In this document: positions 1-6,874 of the stretch, piece after piece
Position numbering within the stretch: the stretch's first letter is position 1
Layout of the letters: each line of letters begins with the position of its first letter
Source of the DNA: Lachnospiraceae bacterium UBA3645
GTDB lineage: Bacteria > Bacillota > Clostridia > Lachnospirales > Lachnospiraceae
Assembly (NCBI GenBank): GCA_002373555.1
Contig: DFKM01000041.1
Span: forward strand, 1-13,232
DNA length: 13,232 nt
Direction of reading: 5' to 3'
Position numbers and translations under genes: made by a program
Notes under the pieces: generated by a model
The model's database searches: none
Seen by the model: only the letters and a program-made list of their open reading frames with translations
What the model was told of the DNA's origin: nothing

Positions 1-266
1 ACTGCCTGAATATCAGCTACAACGAAGAAGGCACGCCCGGTCTGGGATCCGCGATCTTCCTGCATTGCCTCGGTCCGTATAAGCCTTATACGGGCGGCTG
101 CGTGGCCATTCCGGAAGAGCAGATGATCACGGTCATGAAAAATGTGGATCCGGACTGCCTTGTAGTGATCGATTCCCTGGAGAAGCTGAGTCCCGAGACA
201 TGGGAAGAGTGGGGACTCGCTGTTGAGCCGGAAACGGAAGAGGAGACTGCGGAAGCAGAGCAATAA
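1..266 (+). CDS. L,D-transpeptidase (YkuD fold), 3' end only
   Basis: Only the last 87 codons are present, read in the frame starting at base 3 and ending at the TAA at 264-266. The fragment carries the catalytic part of a YkuD-type L,D-transpeptidase: a conserved histidine in GSAIFLHC, then a TGGCVAIPEEQM block whose cysteine is the expected nucleophile ([S/T]xGC motif). In this family the cysteine forms an acyl-enzyme with a peptidoglycan tetrapeptide stem and makes 3-3 cross-links or attaches proteins outside the membrane. The usual arginine after GC[IV] is alanine here, as I recall for a Firmicutes/YafK-like subgroup. The protein ends in an acidic tail rich in Glu. Signal peptide and N-terminal domains lie outside the window. 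degV follows within about 27 bases, so the two are probably co-transcribed. Confidence 0.85.
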   Translation, partial: CLNISYNEEGTPGLGSAIFLHCLGPYKPYTGGCVAIPEEQMITVMKNVDPDCLVVIDSLEKLSPETWEEWGLAVEPETEEETAEAEQ

Positions 267-293
267 AAAACGCGGACAGAAAGGATGAGCAAC

Positions 294-1157
294 ATGTCTT
301 TTGCTGTTTTTGCGGATGGCAGCGCGAATCTGCCGCTTGAAGAACTGGAAGGAATTCAGCTGGTTCCCTGTGAATATACGGTGGACGGCGTCCCGCAGAC
401 ATACTACGGAGATGTCGATCATTTTGACGGAAAGACATTTTATGACGGCCTGAGAGCAGGCAGAAGCGTAAAGACGAGCCTGATCAATACGCATCAGTTC
501 CTGGAAAGCTTTACGCCCGTGCTCGAACAGGGAGAGGATATCATCTACATCTCGATGAGCTCCGGGATCAGCGGTACTTACGGCGCTGCTTCGGTAGCGG
601 CCATGGAGCTCATGGATACGTATGCGGACCGGTTCGTGCATATCGTTGATTCGCACGGATGCGGATTTGGCAACGGCCTGCTGGCGATCGAGGCTGCGGA
701 ACTGTCCAGGGACGGTGTGGACGTCAGGGAAGCGGCAAAGATCCTGGATGAGGACGTCCCGCATATGTGCCAGTACTTCACCGTCGATGACCTGAATTTC
801 TTAAAGAGCACCGGCCGGGTGAGCGGCTTTACGGCGGCGATCGGCACGATCATGAATATCAAGCCGATCCTGTACGGCGACAGTACGGGGCATATCGTTG
901 CCTGCACCAAGGTGCGCGGCCGGAAGAAATCCATTGAAGCGATCGTGAAAAAGTATGCGGAGAAGCGGATGGATCTTCCGGATCAGCGGGTATTCATATC
1001 GCACGGAGACTGTCCGGAAGATGCGGCACAGATGGCGGAGATGGTAAAGGCCCTGACGCCGGATGTGCGGCTGACCGTCTGTCAGCATGAGCCGTTTTCC
1101 GGTGCGCATGTCGGACCGGGGATGCTGGCGCTGTTTTTCAAAGGAAAAGAGAGATAA
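294..1157 (+). CDS. DegV family protein (fatty-acid-binding)
   Basis: Encodes about 287 residues, the normal DegV length. The N-terminus (SFAVFADGSANLP) matches the DegV opening that is usually a (T)DSxxDLP segment. Further family blocks are SSGISGTYGAA, the DLNFLKSTGRVSG stretch and the following IMNIKPIL. DegV proteins bind a fatty acid between two alpha/beta domains; the homologues FakB1/FakB2 present fatty acids to the kinase FakA for phosphorylation and entry into phospholipid synthesis. No fakA is visible here, so the cognate kinase would have to be elsewhere. I chose the ATG at 294 because the AAAGGA Shine-Dalgarno (280-285) stands about 8 bases upstream; the in-frame ATG at 285 overlaps that site and would add only three residues. 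The protein has no signal peptide, so it should be cytoplasmic. Which lipid it binds cannot be told from sequence. Confidence 0.92.
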   Translation: MSFAVFADGSANLPLEELEGIQLVPCEYTVDGVPQTYYGDVDHFDGKTFYDGLRAGRSVKTSLINTHQFLESFTPVLEQGEDIIYISMSSGISGTYGAASVAAMELMDTYADRFVHIVDSHGCGFGNGLLAIEAAELSRDGVDVREAAKILDEDVPHMCQYFTVDDLNFLKSTGRVSGFTAAIGTIMNIKPILYGDSTGHIVACTKVRGRKKSIEAIVKKYAEKRMDLPDQRVFISHGDCPEDAAQMAEMVKALTPDVRLTVCQHEPFSGAHVGPGMLALFFKGKER

Positions 1158-1174
1158 CGGCTGCAGAGCCGGAT

Positions 1175-1230
1175 AAAAAAAGAAGAAGAGGCAGAGGATG
1201 CACTGGATTCAGTGTACCTCCGCCTCTTCT
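1175..1230 (-). terminator. Rho-independent terminator of the serine operon
   Basis: A long imperfect hairpin lies in the 122-base convergent gap between degV and sdaAA. The outer stem pairs AGAAGAGGC (1184-1192) with GCCTCTTCT (1222-1230). After one mismatch GAGG (1194-1197) pairs with CCTC (1217-1220). An inner stem pairs CACTG (1201-1205) with CAGTG (1210-1214) around a four-base loop. The A7 run at 1175-1181 becomes a T tract directly after the stem on the minus strand, so termination is best explained for sdaAA. On the plus strand the stem is followed by CCTCTTATC, a poor U tract, so it may stop degV transcripts only partly. Confidence 0.8.
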
Positions 1231-1279
1231 CCTCTTATCGGGAGGTATGAGGGGGGATTTCTCATACCGGAAAAGAGCG

Positions 1280-2164
1280 TTATTGTTTTCCGAACACCTG
1301 CTCGCGGAGCTTCAGTCCGGTCGGTGTCGTTGCAAGTCCGCCGCCGGCGGTCTCTCTGAGCGCCGCAGGGAGAGCATTCCCTACTTCACGCATTGCATCG
1401 ACGCATTCGTCCGCGGGGATCTTCGGCGCGACGCCTGCAAGCGCCATGTCAGCGCTTGAGAAAGCGATCATCAGGCCGGAGACATTCCGCTTGATGCAGG
1501 GGATTTCGACCAGTCCCGCGACCGGATCGCACACCAGGCCGAGCTGGTTCACGATTGCAATGGCGCAGGCGTCTGCACACTGCGCCGGGGTGCCGCCCAT
1601 GACTTCCACGAGGGCAGCGGCCGCCATGCCGGAAGCGCTGCCGCATTCTGCCTGACAGCCTCCCTGTGCGCCTGCGATGCAGGCATTATTGGCGATGACC
1701 ATTCCGAATGCACCGGCCGTGAACATCGACATGACCAGATCGTGCTCGTCAAAGCCGCGGTCTTCATAAAGCGATACCAGACATCCGGGGAGGATGCCGC
1801 AGCTTCCGGCTGTCGGTGCGGCTACGATCCTTCCCATGGAGGCGTTGCAGCCGGCAACGGCAAGCGCGCGGGCAATGGCGCGTGTCATGAAGGTCCCGCA
1901 TAATCCGCCGTCTGCGGTCTCGGAATAGGCTTTCATGGCATATCCTTCGCCGCCGGTCAGGCCGGACATGGAGCGCTGGTCGGATTTCTGGCCGGTCTCA
2001 ACGGCCTTTTTCATGACTTCAAAGCTGTTCTGCATGGTCTTATAGAGCTCCTCAGGCTCTGTTTCCATGCTTTCCGCCTGATCCTGCAGCACGAGTTCGC
2101 TGATCTTCATGCCGCCATTTTCGGCCGCGGAAACAAGCTCTTGAATGGATTCATATTTCAGCAT
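1280..2164 (-). CDS. sdaAA: L-serine dehydratase, iron-sulfur-dependent, alpha subunit
   Basis: Catalytic subunit (294 aa) of the [4Fe-4S] L-serine dehydratase, which turns L-serine into pyruvate and ammonia in the cytoplasm. Family blocks visible are SMSGLTGGEG (65-74), APTAGSCGILPG (116-127), GAQGGCQAECGSASG (165-179) and CDPVAG (212-217). Cysteines 170, 212 and 223 have the spacing C-x41-C-x10-C, the same spacing as the cluster ligands I recall for the Legionella single-chain enzyme, so they are the likely cluster ligands; the fourth iron site is left for substrate, as in aconitase. The AAGGAGG ribosome binding site overlaps the end of sdaAB, and only 12 bases separate the genes, so the subunits should be made together. 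Oxygen sensitivity of the cluster fits an anaerobe. The gene ends before the convergent terminator. Confidence 0.95.
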   Translation of the reverse strand: MLKYESIQELVSAAENGGMKISELVLQDQAESMETEPEELYKTMQNSFEVMKKAVETGQKSDQRSMSGLTGGEGYAMKAYSETADGGLCGTFMTRAIARALAVAGCNASMGRIVAAPTAGSCGILPGCLVSLYEDRGFDEHDLVMSMFTAGAFGMVIANNACIAGAQGGCQAECGSASGMAAAALVEVMGGTPAQCADACAIAIVNQLGLVCDPVAGLVEIPCIKRNVSGLMIAFSSADMALAGVAPKIPADECVDAMREVGNALPAALRETAGGGLATTPTGLKLREQVFGKQ

Positions 2165-2176
2165 TTTTCCGCCTCC

Positions 2177-2845
2177 TTACAGCCTGCGGATCAGCAGGGC
2201 ATTTGTTACGTGCTCCAGCTTCCGAATGTCTTCGATCAGCATATCCGGCGGTAGACTGTCGATCTCGATCGTCATGATGGCGTTGCCGCCTTTTTCCTCA
2301 CGGGAAAGATGGAAGTTCGAGATGTTCAGATCGGAATATTCGTAGCGCATCAGGCTGGTAACGCTGGCAATAACGCCCGGCCGGTCATGGTGCATCACGA
2401 GGATCGTGTGATAATCACCGTTGAACTCGACCTTCATACCATTCACCAGATCGATGCGGATATTGCCGCCGCCGACGCTGGCGCCCTGGACAGAACCTTC
2501 CTGTCCGTTTTTCAGAAAATAATGGATCACGGCGGTGTTGGGATGCGCACCGGCCAGATCCTTTTTGATGAATTCGTAGCTGATCCCGCGATCCTTCGCG
2601 ATATCAAGCGCATCGCGGATCTCCTCGGACCAGCTGTTGTATCCCATAATGCCCGCGAGAAGAGCCCTGTCCGTTCCGTGGCCGCGGTAGGTCTCCGCGA
2701 ACGAGCCCGACAGGGTGATCTCGACTCTTGCAGGCGTTTCATTATCCATCAGCTTGTTGGCGACTCGTCCGAGACGGACGGCCCCTGCCGTATGAGAGCT
2801 TGAAGGCCCGATCATGATCGGGCCTATGATATCAAAGATATTCAT
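2177..2845 (-). CDS. sdaAB: L-serine dehydratase, iron-sulfur-dependent, beta subunit
   Basis: A 222-residue partner of SdaAA. The N-terminus contains the family signature IGPIMIGPSSSHTAGAVRLG (residues 7-26), and residues from about 148 to the end form an ACT domain (HTILVMHHDRPGVIASVTSL and the following strands). The beta subunit completes the active site, with the SSSHT loop expected near the substrate carboxylate; ACT domains in this family may sense serine or stabilise the dimer. The start is supported by GAGGT seven bases upstream of the ATG. It lies between the transporter gene (16-base gap) and sdaAA (12-base gap) in one minus-strand operon. The two-gene form, with beta before alpha, is typical of Firmicutes; in many other bacteria the parts are fused. 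Confidence 0.95.
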   Translation of the reverse strand: MNIFDIIGPIMIGPSSSHTAGAVRLGRVANKLMDNETPARVEITLSGSFAETYRGHGTDRALLAGIMGYNSWSEEIRDALDIAKDRGISYEFIKKDLAGAHPNTAVIHYFLKNGQEGSVQGASVGGGNIRIDLVNGMKVEFNGDYHTILVMHHDRPGVIASVTSLMRYEYSDLNISNFHLSREEKGGNAIMTIEIDSLPPDMLIEDIRKLEHVTNALLIRRL

Positions 2846-2861
2846 GAGCAGACCTCACTGG

Positions 2862-4085
2862 TTATTTTGCTGCTGCTTCAGAACCTTTCGGCTGGATCCA
2901 TTTTTCATAGATGCGGTTCACGACGACACCGATCGCATTGTCACCGGATACATTGCAGGCTGTTCCGAAGGAATCCTGTGTGATGTAAAGGGCGACCATG
3001 ATCGCGCAGATCGGACCGTTGGGATCGCCGGCTTCCGTACCGAAGATCATGTACAGGAAAGGCAGCGCAGTCATGATGGATCCGCCGGGAGCACCGGGGG
3101 AAGCGACCATGGCAATACCAAGCGTCATGATGAAGGGAATGACAGTTCCGATGCTGATCGGCAGCTGGTTCATCAGGCAGACGGCCGTTGCGCAGGCGGT
3201 GATCGTGATCATGGATCCGCACATATGAATGTTCGCGCAGAGCGGAATGACAAAGTTCCTGATCTGTTCGCAGATACCGTCCGCTTCAGCACATTTCAGA
3301 TTGACCGGGATGGTCGCTGCGGAAGACTGTGTTCCGAGCGCTGTTGTGTAGCCGGGGATCTGATTCTTCATCAGTGTGAAGGGGTTCTTGCCGGCGATCG
3401 TACCTGCGACCATGAACTGGATGAACATGTAGATAAAGTGCATGATGATGACGACCAGGAATACCTTCCACAGAATGCCGAGGATGGTGAAGGTCTTTCC
3501 CGAACGGGTCATGTCGACGAATGTTCCGCAGATGTACAGCGGCAGCAGCGGCACGATCACATGGGTCAGAACGGTATCGATAATGGTGGAAAAGTCCTTC
3601 ATGGCATCATAGAGCGTCATTCCGATGGTCTTGCCCTTCATGGTTGAGAGGCACAGACCCAGGATGAATGCAAGGACAACAGCGGAAAGCGTATCGAGAA
3701 TCGGGGGGATCGAAATGCTCAGATAGCTTGCCACGGAGTTGTCTGCGGTTGCCTGGATCTGAGCCAGTGCCTCCGGATTCATGAAGCTGGGGAACAGGTT
3801 GATCGATACAAGGAAGGATGCTGTCCCGCCGATCAGTGTGGAACCGTAAGCGATCAGAACAGTGATCAGAAGAAGCTTTCCGGCTCCGTTGGTCAGATCC
3901 GCGATACCCATGGAAACAAAGGCCAGGATCATCAGCGGGATGACGAACTTCAGGAACTGACTGAAGATGCCTGAAGCAGTTACGACAATACGGCAGAACC
4001 AGAGCGGCATATACATACCGATCAGGATGCCGAGGATAATGGCGATAATAAGTTTGGGAACAAGTCCCAGTTTCTTGCCTTTCAT
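2862..4085 (-). CDS. SLC1-type amino acid:cation symporter, probably serine/threonine (SstT-like)
   Basis: A 407-residue polytopic membrane protein of the dicarboxylate/amino acid:cation symporter family. HP1 carries TQSSAATIP (252-260), HP2 the glycine-rich ASPGAPGG (328-335), and TM8 TQDSFGTACNVSGDNA (369-384). Aligning on NVSGD gives a constant offset of 23 from archaeal GltPh: D371, N378 and D382 match D394, N401 and D405, while the arginine that holds the acidic side chain (R397) is glycine 374. That argues for a neutral substrate, and the adjoining serine dehydratase genes point to serine. The NMDGT motif of TM7 reads HMCGS (287-291), an unusual change at a sodium site. This is the first gene of the operon; AGGAGA stands about eight bases before the ATG. 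The exact substrate and coupling ion are inferences. Confidence 0.88.
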   Translation of the reverse strand: MKGKKLGLVPKLIIAIILGILIGMYMPLWFCRIVVTASGIFSQFLKFVIPLMILAFVSMGIADLTNGAGKLLLITVLIAYGSTLIGGTASFLVSINLFPSFMNPEALAQIQATADNSVASYLSISIPPILDTLSAVVLAFILGLCLSTMKGKTIGMTLYDAMKDFSTIIDTVLTHVIVPLLPLYICGTFVDMTRSGKTFTILGILWKVFLVVIIMHFIYMFIQFMVAGTIAGKNPFTLMKNQIPGYTTALGTQSSAATIPVNLKCAEADGICEQIRNFVIPLCANIHMCGSMITITACATAVCLMNQLPISIGTVIPFIMTLGIAMVASPGAPGGSIMTALPFLYMIFGTEAGDPNGPICAIMVALYITQDSFGTACNVSGDNAIGVVVNRIYEKWIQPKGSEAAAK

Positions 4086-4147
4086 GACATATCTCCTCTG
4101 AAAATACCTCCGGAGATCTCTGGGGCGGAAGTACTGCGTGTGATTTT

Positions 4148-4175
4148 GTTAAAACAGATCGATCGAATGTTTAAC
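4148..4175. promoter_or_regulatory. Imperfect dyad, candidate operator for the divergent promoters
   Basis: The arms GTTAAAACA (4148-4156) and TGTTTAAC (4168-4175) are inverted copies apart from one extra A. They enclose GATCGATCGAA, which itself contains the palindrome GATCGATC (4157-4164). The site begins just downstream of the predicted start of the minus-strand operon and lies at roughly -36 to -63 of the predicted lysR start. A protein bound here could block the serine operon or touch polymerase at the lysR promoter. The dyad is seen directly; binding by the neighbouring LysR protein is inference. Confidence 0.4.
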
Positions 4176-4204
4176 TTGTCTAGAATATATCATTGATGTA
4201 AAAT
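4176..4204 (+). promoter_or_regulatory. Predicted sigma-A promoter of the lysR gene
   Basis: A -35 box TTGTCT (4176-4181) and a -10 box TAAAAT (4199-4204) are separated by exactly 17 bases. This matches the consensus at four and five of six positions. Transcription would start near 4211, leaving a leader of about 58 bases before the lysR ATG. The element overlaps the opposing promoter of the serine operon, so the two polymerases probably exclude one another. Confidence 0.5.
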
Positions 4205-4213
4205 AAAAACCAA
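4184..4213 (-). promoter_or_regulatory. Predicted promoter of the transporter-sdaAB-sdaAA operon
   Basis: On the minus strand TTGGTT (complement of 4208-4213) and TATATT (complement of 4184-4189) are 18 bases apart, a plausible sigma-A promoter with a weak -35 box. The start would be near 4177, giving an untranslated leader of about 90 bases before the transporter ATG. The weak -35 box sits inside one arm of an inverted repeat, as expected for a promoter that needs an activator. No experimental support. Confidence 0.45.
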
Positions 4214-4236
4214 TTTAAGTAATTTATTCTTTGGTT
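4208..4236. promoter_or_regulatory. Inverted repeat AACCAA-N17-TTGGTT, candidate LysR binding site
   Basis: The arms AACCAA (4208-4213) and TTGGTT (4231-4236) are perfect inverted copies around an AT-rich 17-base centre. That centre includes a T-N11-A element (T4214, A4226), the loose consensus for LysR-type regulators. Relative to the predicted start of the serine operon the repeat covers about -31 to -59, the region where LysR-type activators usually bind. It also lies just after the predicted lysR start, where binding would repress lysR. Confidence 0.4.
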
Positions 4237-4268
4237 AAATATTTTTTATTGATTTTCAGGGGGAGTAT

Positions 4269-5165
4269 ATGGAGATTAGACAGCTGGTGACATTCATCAA
4301 TATCATAGAACAGCAGAGTTTTTCCAAAGCGGCGGAATCGCTCGGCTATACCCAGGCGGCCGTAACCATCCAGATCCAGCAGCTGGAACAGGAATTTCAT
4401 ACAAGATTTTTTGACCGCATCGGCAGGAAGATCGATCTGACGCCGCAGGGCAGGGAGTTTGAGAAATATGCCAGAGAGATCCTGCGGACGCAGGACCAGG
4501 CTTACAGGGCGATTACAGGAAAGGTGTACCGCAGTTATTCTCTGCGCATGGGAACCCTGGATTCTCTCCTGGCAGTGCGGATCCCGCAGATGGTGCGGTA
4601 TTTTTATATCCATCTGCCGGAGACCCATCTGAAAGTCATCACCAGCACGCCGCAGGAACTGATGGATATGCTGAATCATAATCAGCTCGACATGCTGTAT
4701 CTTCTGGACAATCCGATCAGTGATCCGGCCTGGGTGAAGACGCTGGAGGCTCCGGAAGAGATCGTGTTCGTGGCTTCTTCGCGGTCGTATCTTGCGAAGG
4801 CGGCATCTGTGACGCTGAAGGAGCTTACGGCGCTTCCGCTGTTCCTGACAGAGCAGGACACCAATTACCGGAAAGTGCTGGATAATCTGTTCATGGAGCA
4901 GCACCTGGATGTGCGCCCGTTCTTCGAGACCGGCAATACGGATGTCATCATCCGGATGATCCAGGCGAATCAGGGCGTATCCTTCCTGCCCCGGCTGGCA
5001 GTGGAGGAAGCGGTAAAAAAAGGGGAACTGTCCATCATCAATGTGGAGGGTGTCCGGCTGAAGATGTACCGGCAGCTTTTCTATCACAAAAATAAGTGGG
5101 TCACCGAGGAAATGAAGACCGTGATCCGTCAGGCGCACGCGATGAATAAGGACAGCAGGATTTAA
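4269..5165 (+). CDS. LysR-family transcriptional regulator, divergent from the serine operon
   Basis: A 298-residue protein with the full LysR layout: an N-terminal winged helix-turn-helix (about 1-60, with the core FSKAAESLGYTQAAVTIQIQ at 18-37 and the wing-ending RKIDLTPQG), a linker helix to about residue 85, and a two-lobed periplasmic-binding-protein-like effector domain to the end. It is cytoplasmic and should bind DNA as a tetramer. It is transcribed away from the transporter-sdaAB-sdaAA operon across a 183-base AT-rich gap with overlapping promoters and dyads, the classic arrangement of a LysR regulator with its target. The inferred role is control of serine uptake and deamination, with serine or a product as possible effector; the effector cannot be read from sequence. 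AGGGGG lies five bases before the ATG. No convincing terminator follows, so transcription may run into the next gene. Confidence 0.92.
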   Translation: MEIRQLVTFINIIEQQSFSKAAESLGYTQAAVTIQIQQLEQEFHTRFFDRIGRKIDLTPQGREFEKYAREILRTQDQAYRAITGKVYRSYSLRMGTLDSLLAVRIPQMVRYFYIHLPETHLKVITSTPQELMDMLNHNQLDMLYLLDNPISDPAWVKTLEAPEEIVFVASSRSYLAKAASVTLKELTALPLFLTEQDTNYRKVLDNLFMEQHLDVRPFFETGNTDVIIRMIQANQGVSFLPRLAVEEAVKKGELSIINVEGVRLKMYRQLFYHKNKWVTEEMKTVIRQAHAMNKDSRI

Positions 5166-5192
5166 GGGCGTCCCTGAAATTTCCCCCTTTTC

Positions 5193-5221
5193 TTGAATTT
5201 TGACGGGATATCGCTTATACT
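5193..5221 (+). promoter_or_regulatory. Sigma-A promoter of the NYN-to-coiled-coil gene cluster
   Basis: TTGAAT (5193-5198) and TATACT (5216-5221) are separated by 17 bases, a near-consensus vegetative promoter and the best in the window. Transcription would start near 5228, giving a leader of about 79 bases before the GTG start at 5307. It is the only clear promoter before the terminator-like hairpin at 9665. The rest of the 141-base gap after lysR holds no gene. Confidence 0.65.
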
Positions 5222-5306
5222 TTTGTCATTAAACGTACAAGTCGTGAGATCCGGAACAAAGCGGTATCCCGGACAGTACATTTCGAACAGATAAAGAGAG
5301 GACAAC

Positions 5307-6314
5307 GTGGAAGATAAAGAAAGAAGATTTGCCGTGCTGATCGATGCGGACAATGTTTCGCCAAAGTATATCAAGTATATTCTGGAGGAGATCTCCGACT
5401 TCGGTACGGCTACCTATAAGCGGATCTACGGGGACTGGACGGACCAGACAAAGCGCGGATGGAAGGACGTGATTCTGGAATGGTCCGTGAACCCCATCCA
5501 GCAGTACAGCTATACAACAGGCAAGAATTCCACGGATTCGGCCATGATCATCGACGCCATGGACATCCTGTATTCCCACAGCGTGGAAGGGTTCTGCCTG
5601 GTTTCGTCGGATTCGGATTTTACAAAGCTTGCGCAGCGGCTGCGGGAGGCGGGCATGTTCGTCCTCGGCATGGGCGAGAGCAAGACGCCGAAGCCGTTCC
5701 GGGCCGCCTGCGACACCTTCAAGATCCTGGACGTCATATCCCAGGCGGAAGCGGACAGTCATTCGCCGGCACCGGTCACGGGTGAACTGGACAAGGCCGA
5801 TATCACGAGCATTCACGATATCAAGAAGGCCATCTTCAAGATGATGACGGAGAATACGAACCAGGGAAAGATGACCGGCATGGCCGATATGGGCAATTTC
5901 CTGGCAAAGCGTTTCTCTGAATTCGATGTCCGGAACTACGGCTTCTCGAAGCTTTCCACCTTCCTGGAAAGCCTGGACGAATTCGAGGTCGTCAAGGAAG
6001 GCACCACCTATTACGTTGTGGACAAGCGGTCCGAGGTGCCGATCAGCGAAGTCGAGCGGGAGATCGAACTGATCCTGGAAGAGAACGGTGGAGAAGTCTC
6101 GAACCTCAGCATCATCAATGACGAGATCAAGAAGGCGTTTCCCGGATTTCATGTCAAACAGTATGGATTCGCAAGATTTTCCAGCTTCATCAAGAGCCTG
6201 CCGCAGTTCGAGATCCGCGACAATTCGGTACGGCTGAGCCATGATTACTACTACTACGAGGAATACGGCCGGGACGGTACCGAGCCGCACAGGACCTCCA
6301 GAAGAAAAAAATAA
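5307..6314 (+). CDS. NYN-domain putative ribonuclease with two C-terminal OST-HTH/LOTUS domains
   Basis: A 335-residue protein starting at a GTG with AGAGAGGA just upstream. Residues about 6-145 form a NYN (PIN-like, DUF88/LabA-type) domain with the acidic set of a metal-dependent nuclease: D13 and D15 in LIDADN, D77 and D83 in STDSAMIIDAMD, and D102 and D104 in SSDSDF. Two OST-HTH/LOTUS domains follow, at about 166-238 and 247-311; each ends in a YGFSKLSTFL- or YGFARFSSFI-like helix and a short beta hairpin. LOTUS domains are reported to bind RNA, including G-rich RNA, and in animals they recruit RNA-processing partners. The likely role is RNA cleavage or quality control in the cytoplasm, but the substrate is unknown. 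The C-terminus is basic (RTSRRKK) after a Tyr-rich stretch. It leads the cluster, 17 bases before the nitroreductase gene. Confidence 0.88.
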   Translation: MEDKERRFAVLIDADNVSPKYIKYILEEISDFGTATYKRIYGDWTDQTKRGWKDVILEWSVNPIQQYSYTTGKNSTDSAMIIDAMDILYSHSVEGFCLVSSDSDFTKLAQRLREAGMFVLGMGESKTPKPFRAACDTFKILDVISQAEADSHSPAPVTGELDKADITSIHDIKKAIFKMMTENTNQGKMTGMADMGNFLAKRFSEFDVRNYGFSKLSTFLESLDEFEVVKEGTTYYVVDKRSEVPISEVEREIELILEENGGEVSNLSIINDEIKKAFPGFHVKQYGFARFSSFIKSLPQFEIRDNSVRLSHDYYYYEEYGRDGTEPHRTSRRKK

Positions 6315-6331
6315 AGCGGGAGAACAGGACT

Positions 6332-6862
6332 ATGGAAATGATGAATGATACCATAAAGACGCTCGTCAGCCGCAGAAGCATGCGGAAATTCAAGAAGGAA
6401 CAGATCCTCGAGACAGAGCTGGAGCAGATCCTGGCTGCGGCGGTGAACGCGCCCAGCGGACGGAATACGCAGCCGGCGAAGATCGTTGTCATCCAGGATG
6501 CCGATACGATCGAACGCCTGAAAAAGCTCCATCAGAAGGTGCTCGGAAACGATCAGATCGATGCGCTCTACGGTGCGCCGACCGTCGTTGTTGTGCTCGC
6601 GGACCCGGAAGTCAATGCCACCTGGCATGACGACGGTGTGCTCGTGCTCGGCAACATGGTGAATGCGGCGTATTCCCTCGGGATCGGATCCTGCTATATC
6701 TACCGCGCAGAGCCGATCTTCGACATGCCGGAAGGCAAGGCGCTTCTTGCGGAGTGGGGGATCCCGGAGCGGTTCCGCGGCATCGGCCACTGCATCCTCG
6801 GCTATCCCGACGGAGAGGAAAGAGTGATCACGCATAAGAAAGATTATATTGTCCGCGTCTGA
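6332..6862 (+). CDS. Small nitroreductase-family FMN oxidoreductase
   Basis: A 176-residue single-domain member of the nitroreductase fold. The N-terminal SRRSMRKF (13-20) supplies the arginines that normally hold the FMN phosphate. APSGRNTQPAK (40-50) is the second flavin-contact block, NMVNAAYSLGIGSCYI (108-123) is the conserved middle helix, and GIGHCILGYPDGE (150-162) is the usual closing strand. Such proteins are dimers that use NAD(P)H to reduce nitro compounds, quinones or other acceptors; the natural substrate cannot be predicted. CGGGAG is about nine bases before the chosen ATG, and in-frame ATGs at 6338 and 6341 are weaker alternatives. The 17-base gap upstream and 12-base gap downstream suggest co-transcription with the NYN and glycosyltransferase genes, with no obvious functional link. 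Confidence 0.9.
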   Translation: MEMMNDTIKTLVSRRSMRKFKKEQILETELEQILAAAVNAPSGRNTQPAKIVVIQDADTIERLKKLHQKVLGNDQIDALYGAPTVVVVLADPEVNATWHDDGVLVLGNMVNAAYSLGIGSCYIYRAEPIFDMPEGKALLAEWGIPERFRGIGHCILGYPDGEERVITHKKDYIVRV

Positions 6863-6874
6863 TCAGGAGGTTTT

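Noticed and set aside
2814..3647. A 277-codon plus-strand frame opposite the transporter gene.
   Set aside because: The minus-strand transporter has convincing HP1, HP2 and TM8 motifs. The plus frame is hydrophilic, Asp/His/Gly-rich, and has no known motif.
4224..5138. A 304-codon minus-strand frame opposite lysR.
   Set aside because: The plus-strand LysR helix-turn-helix and full-length match are clear; the antisense product is a shadow.
5161..5195. Possible terminator after lysR (AAGGG with CCCTT-like pairing before TTTTCTT).
   Set aside because: The stem is only four or five pairs with a loop of about 16 bases, and it runs into the -35 box of the next promoter; not convincing.
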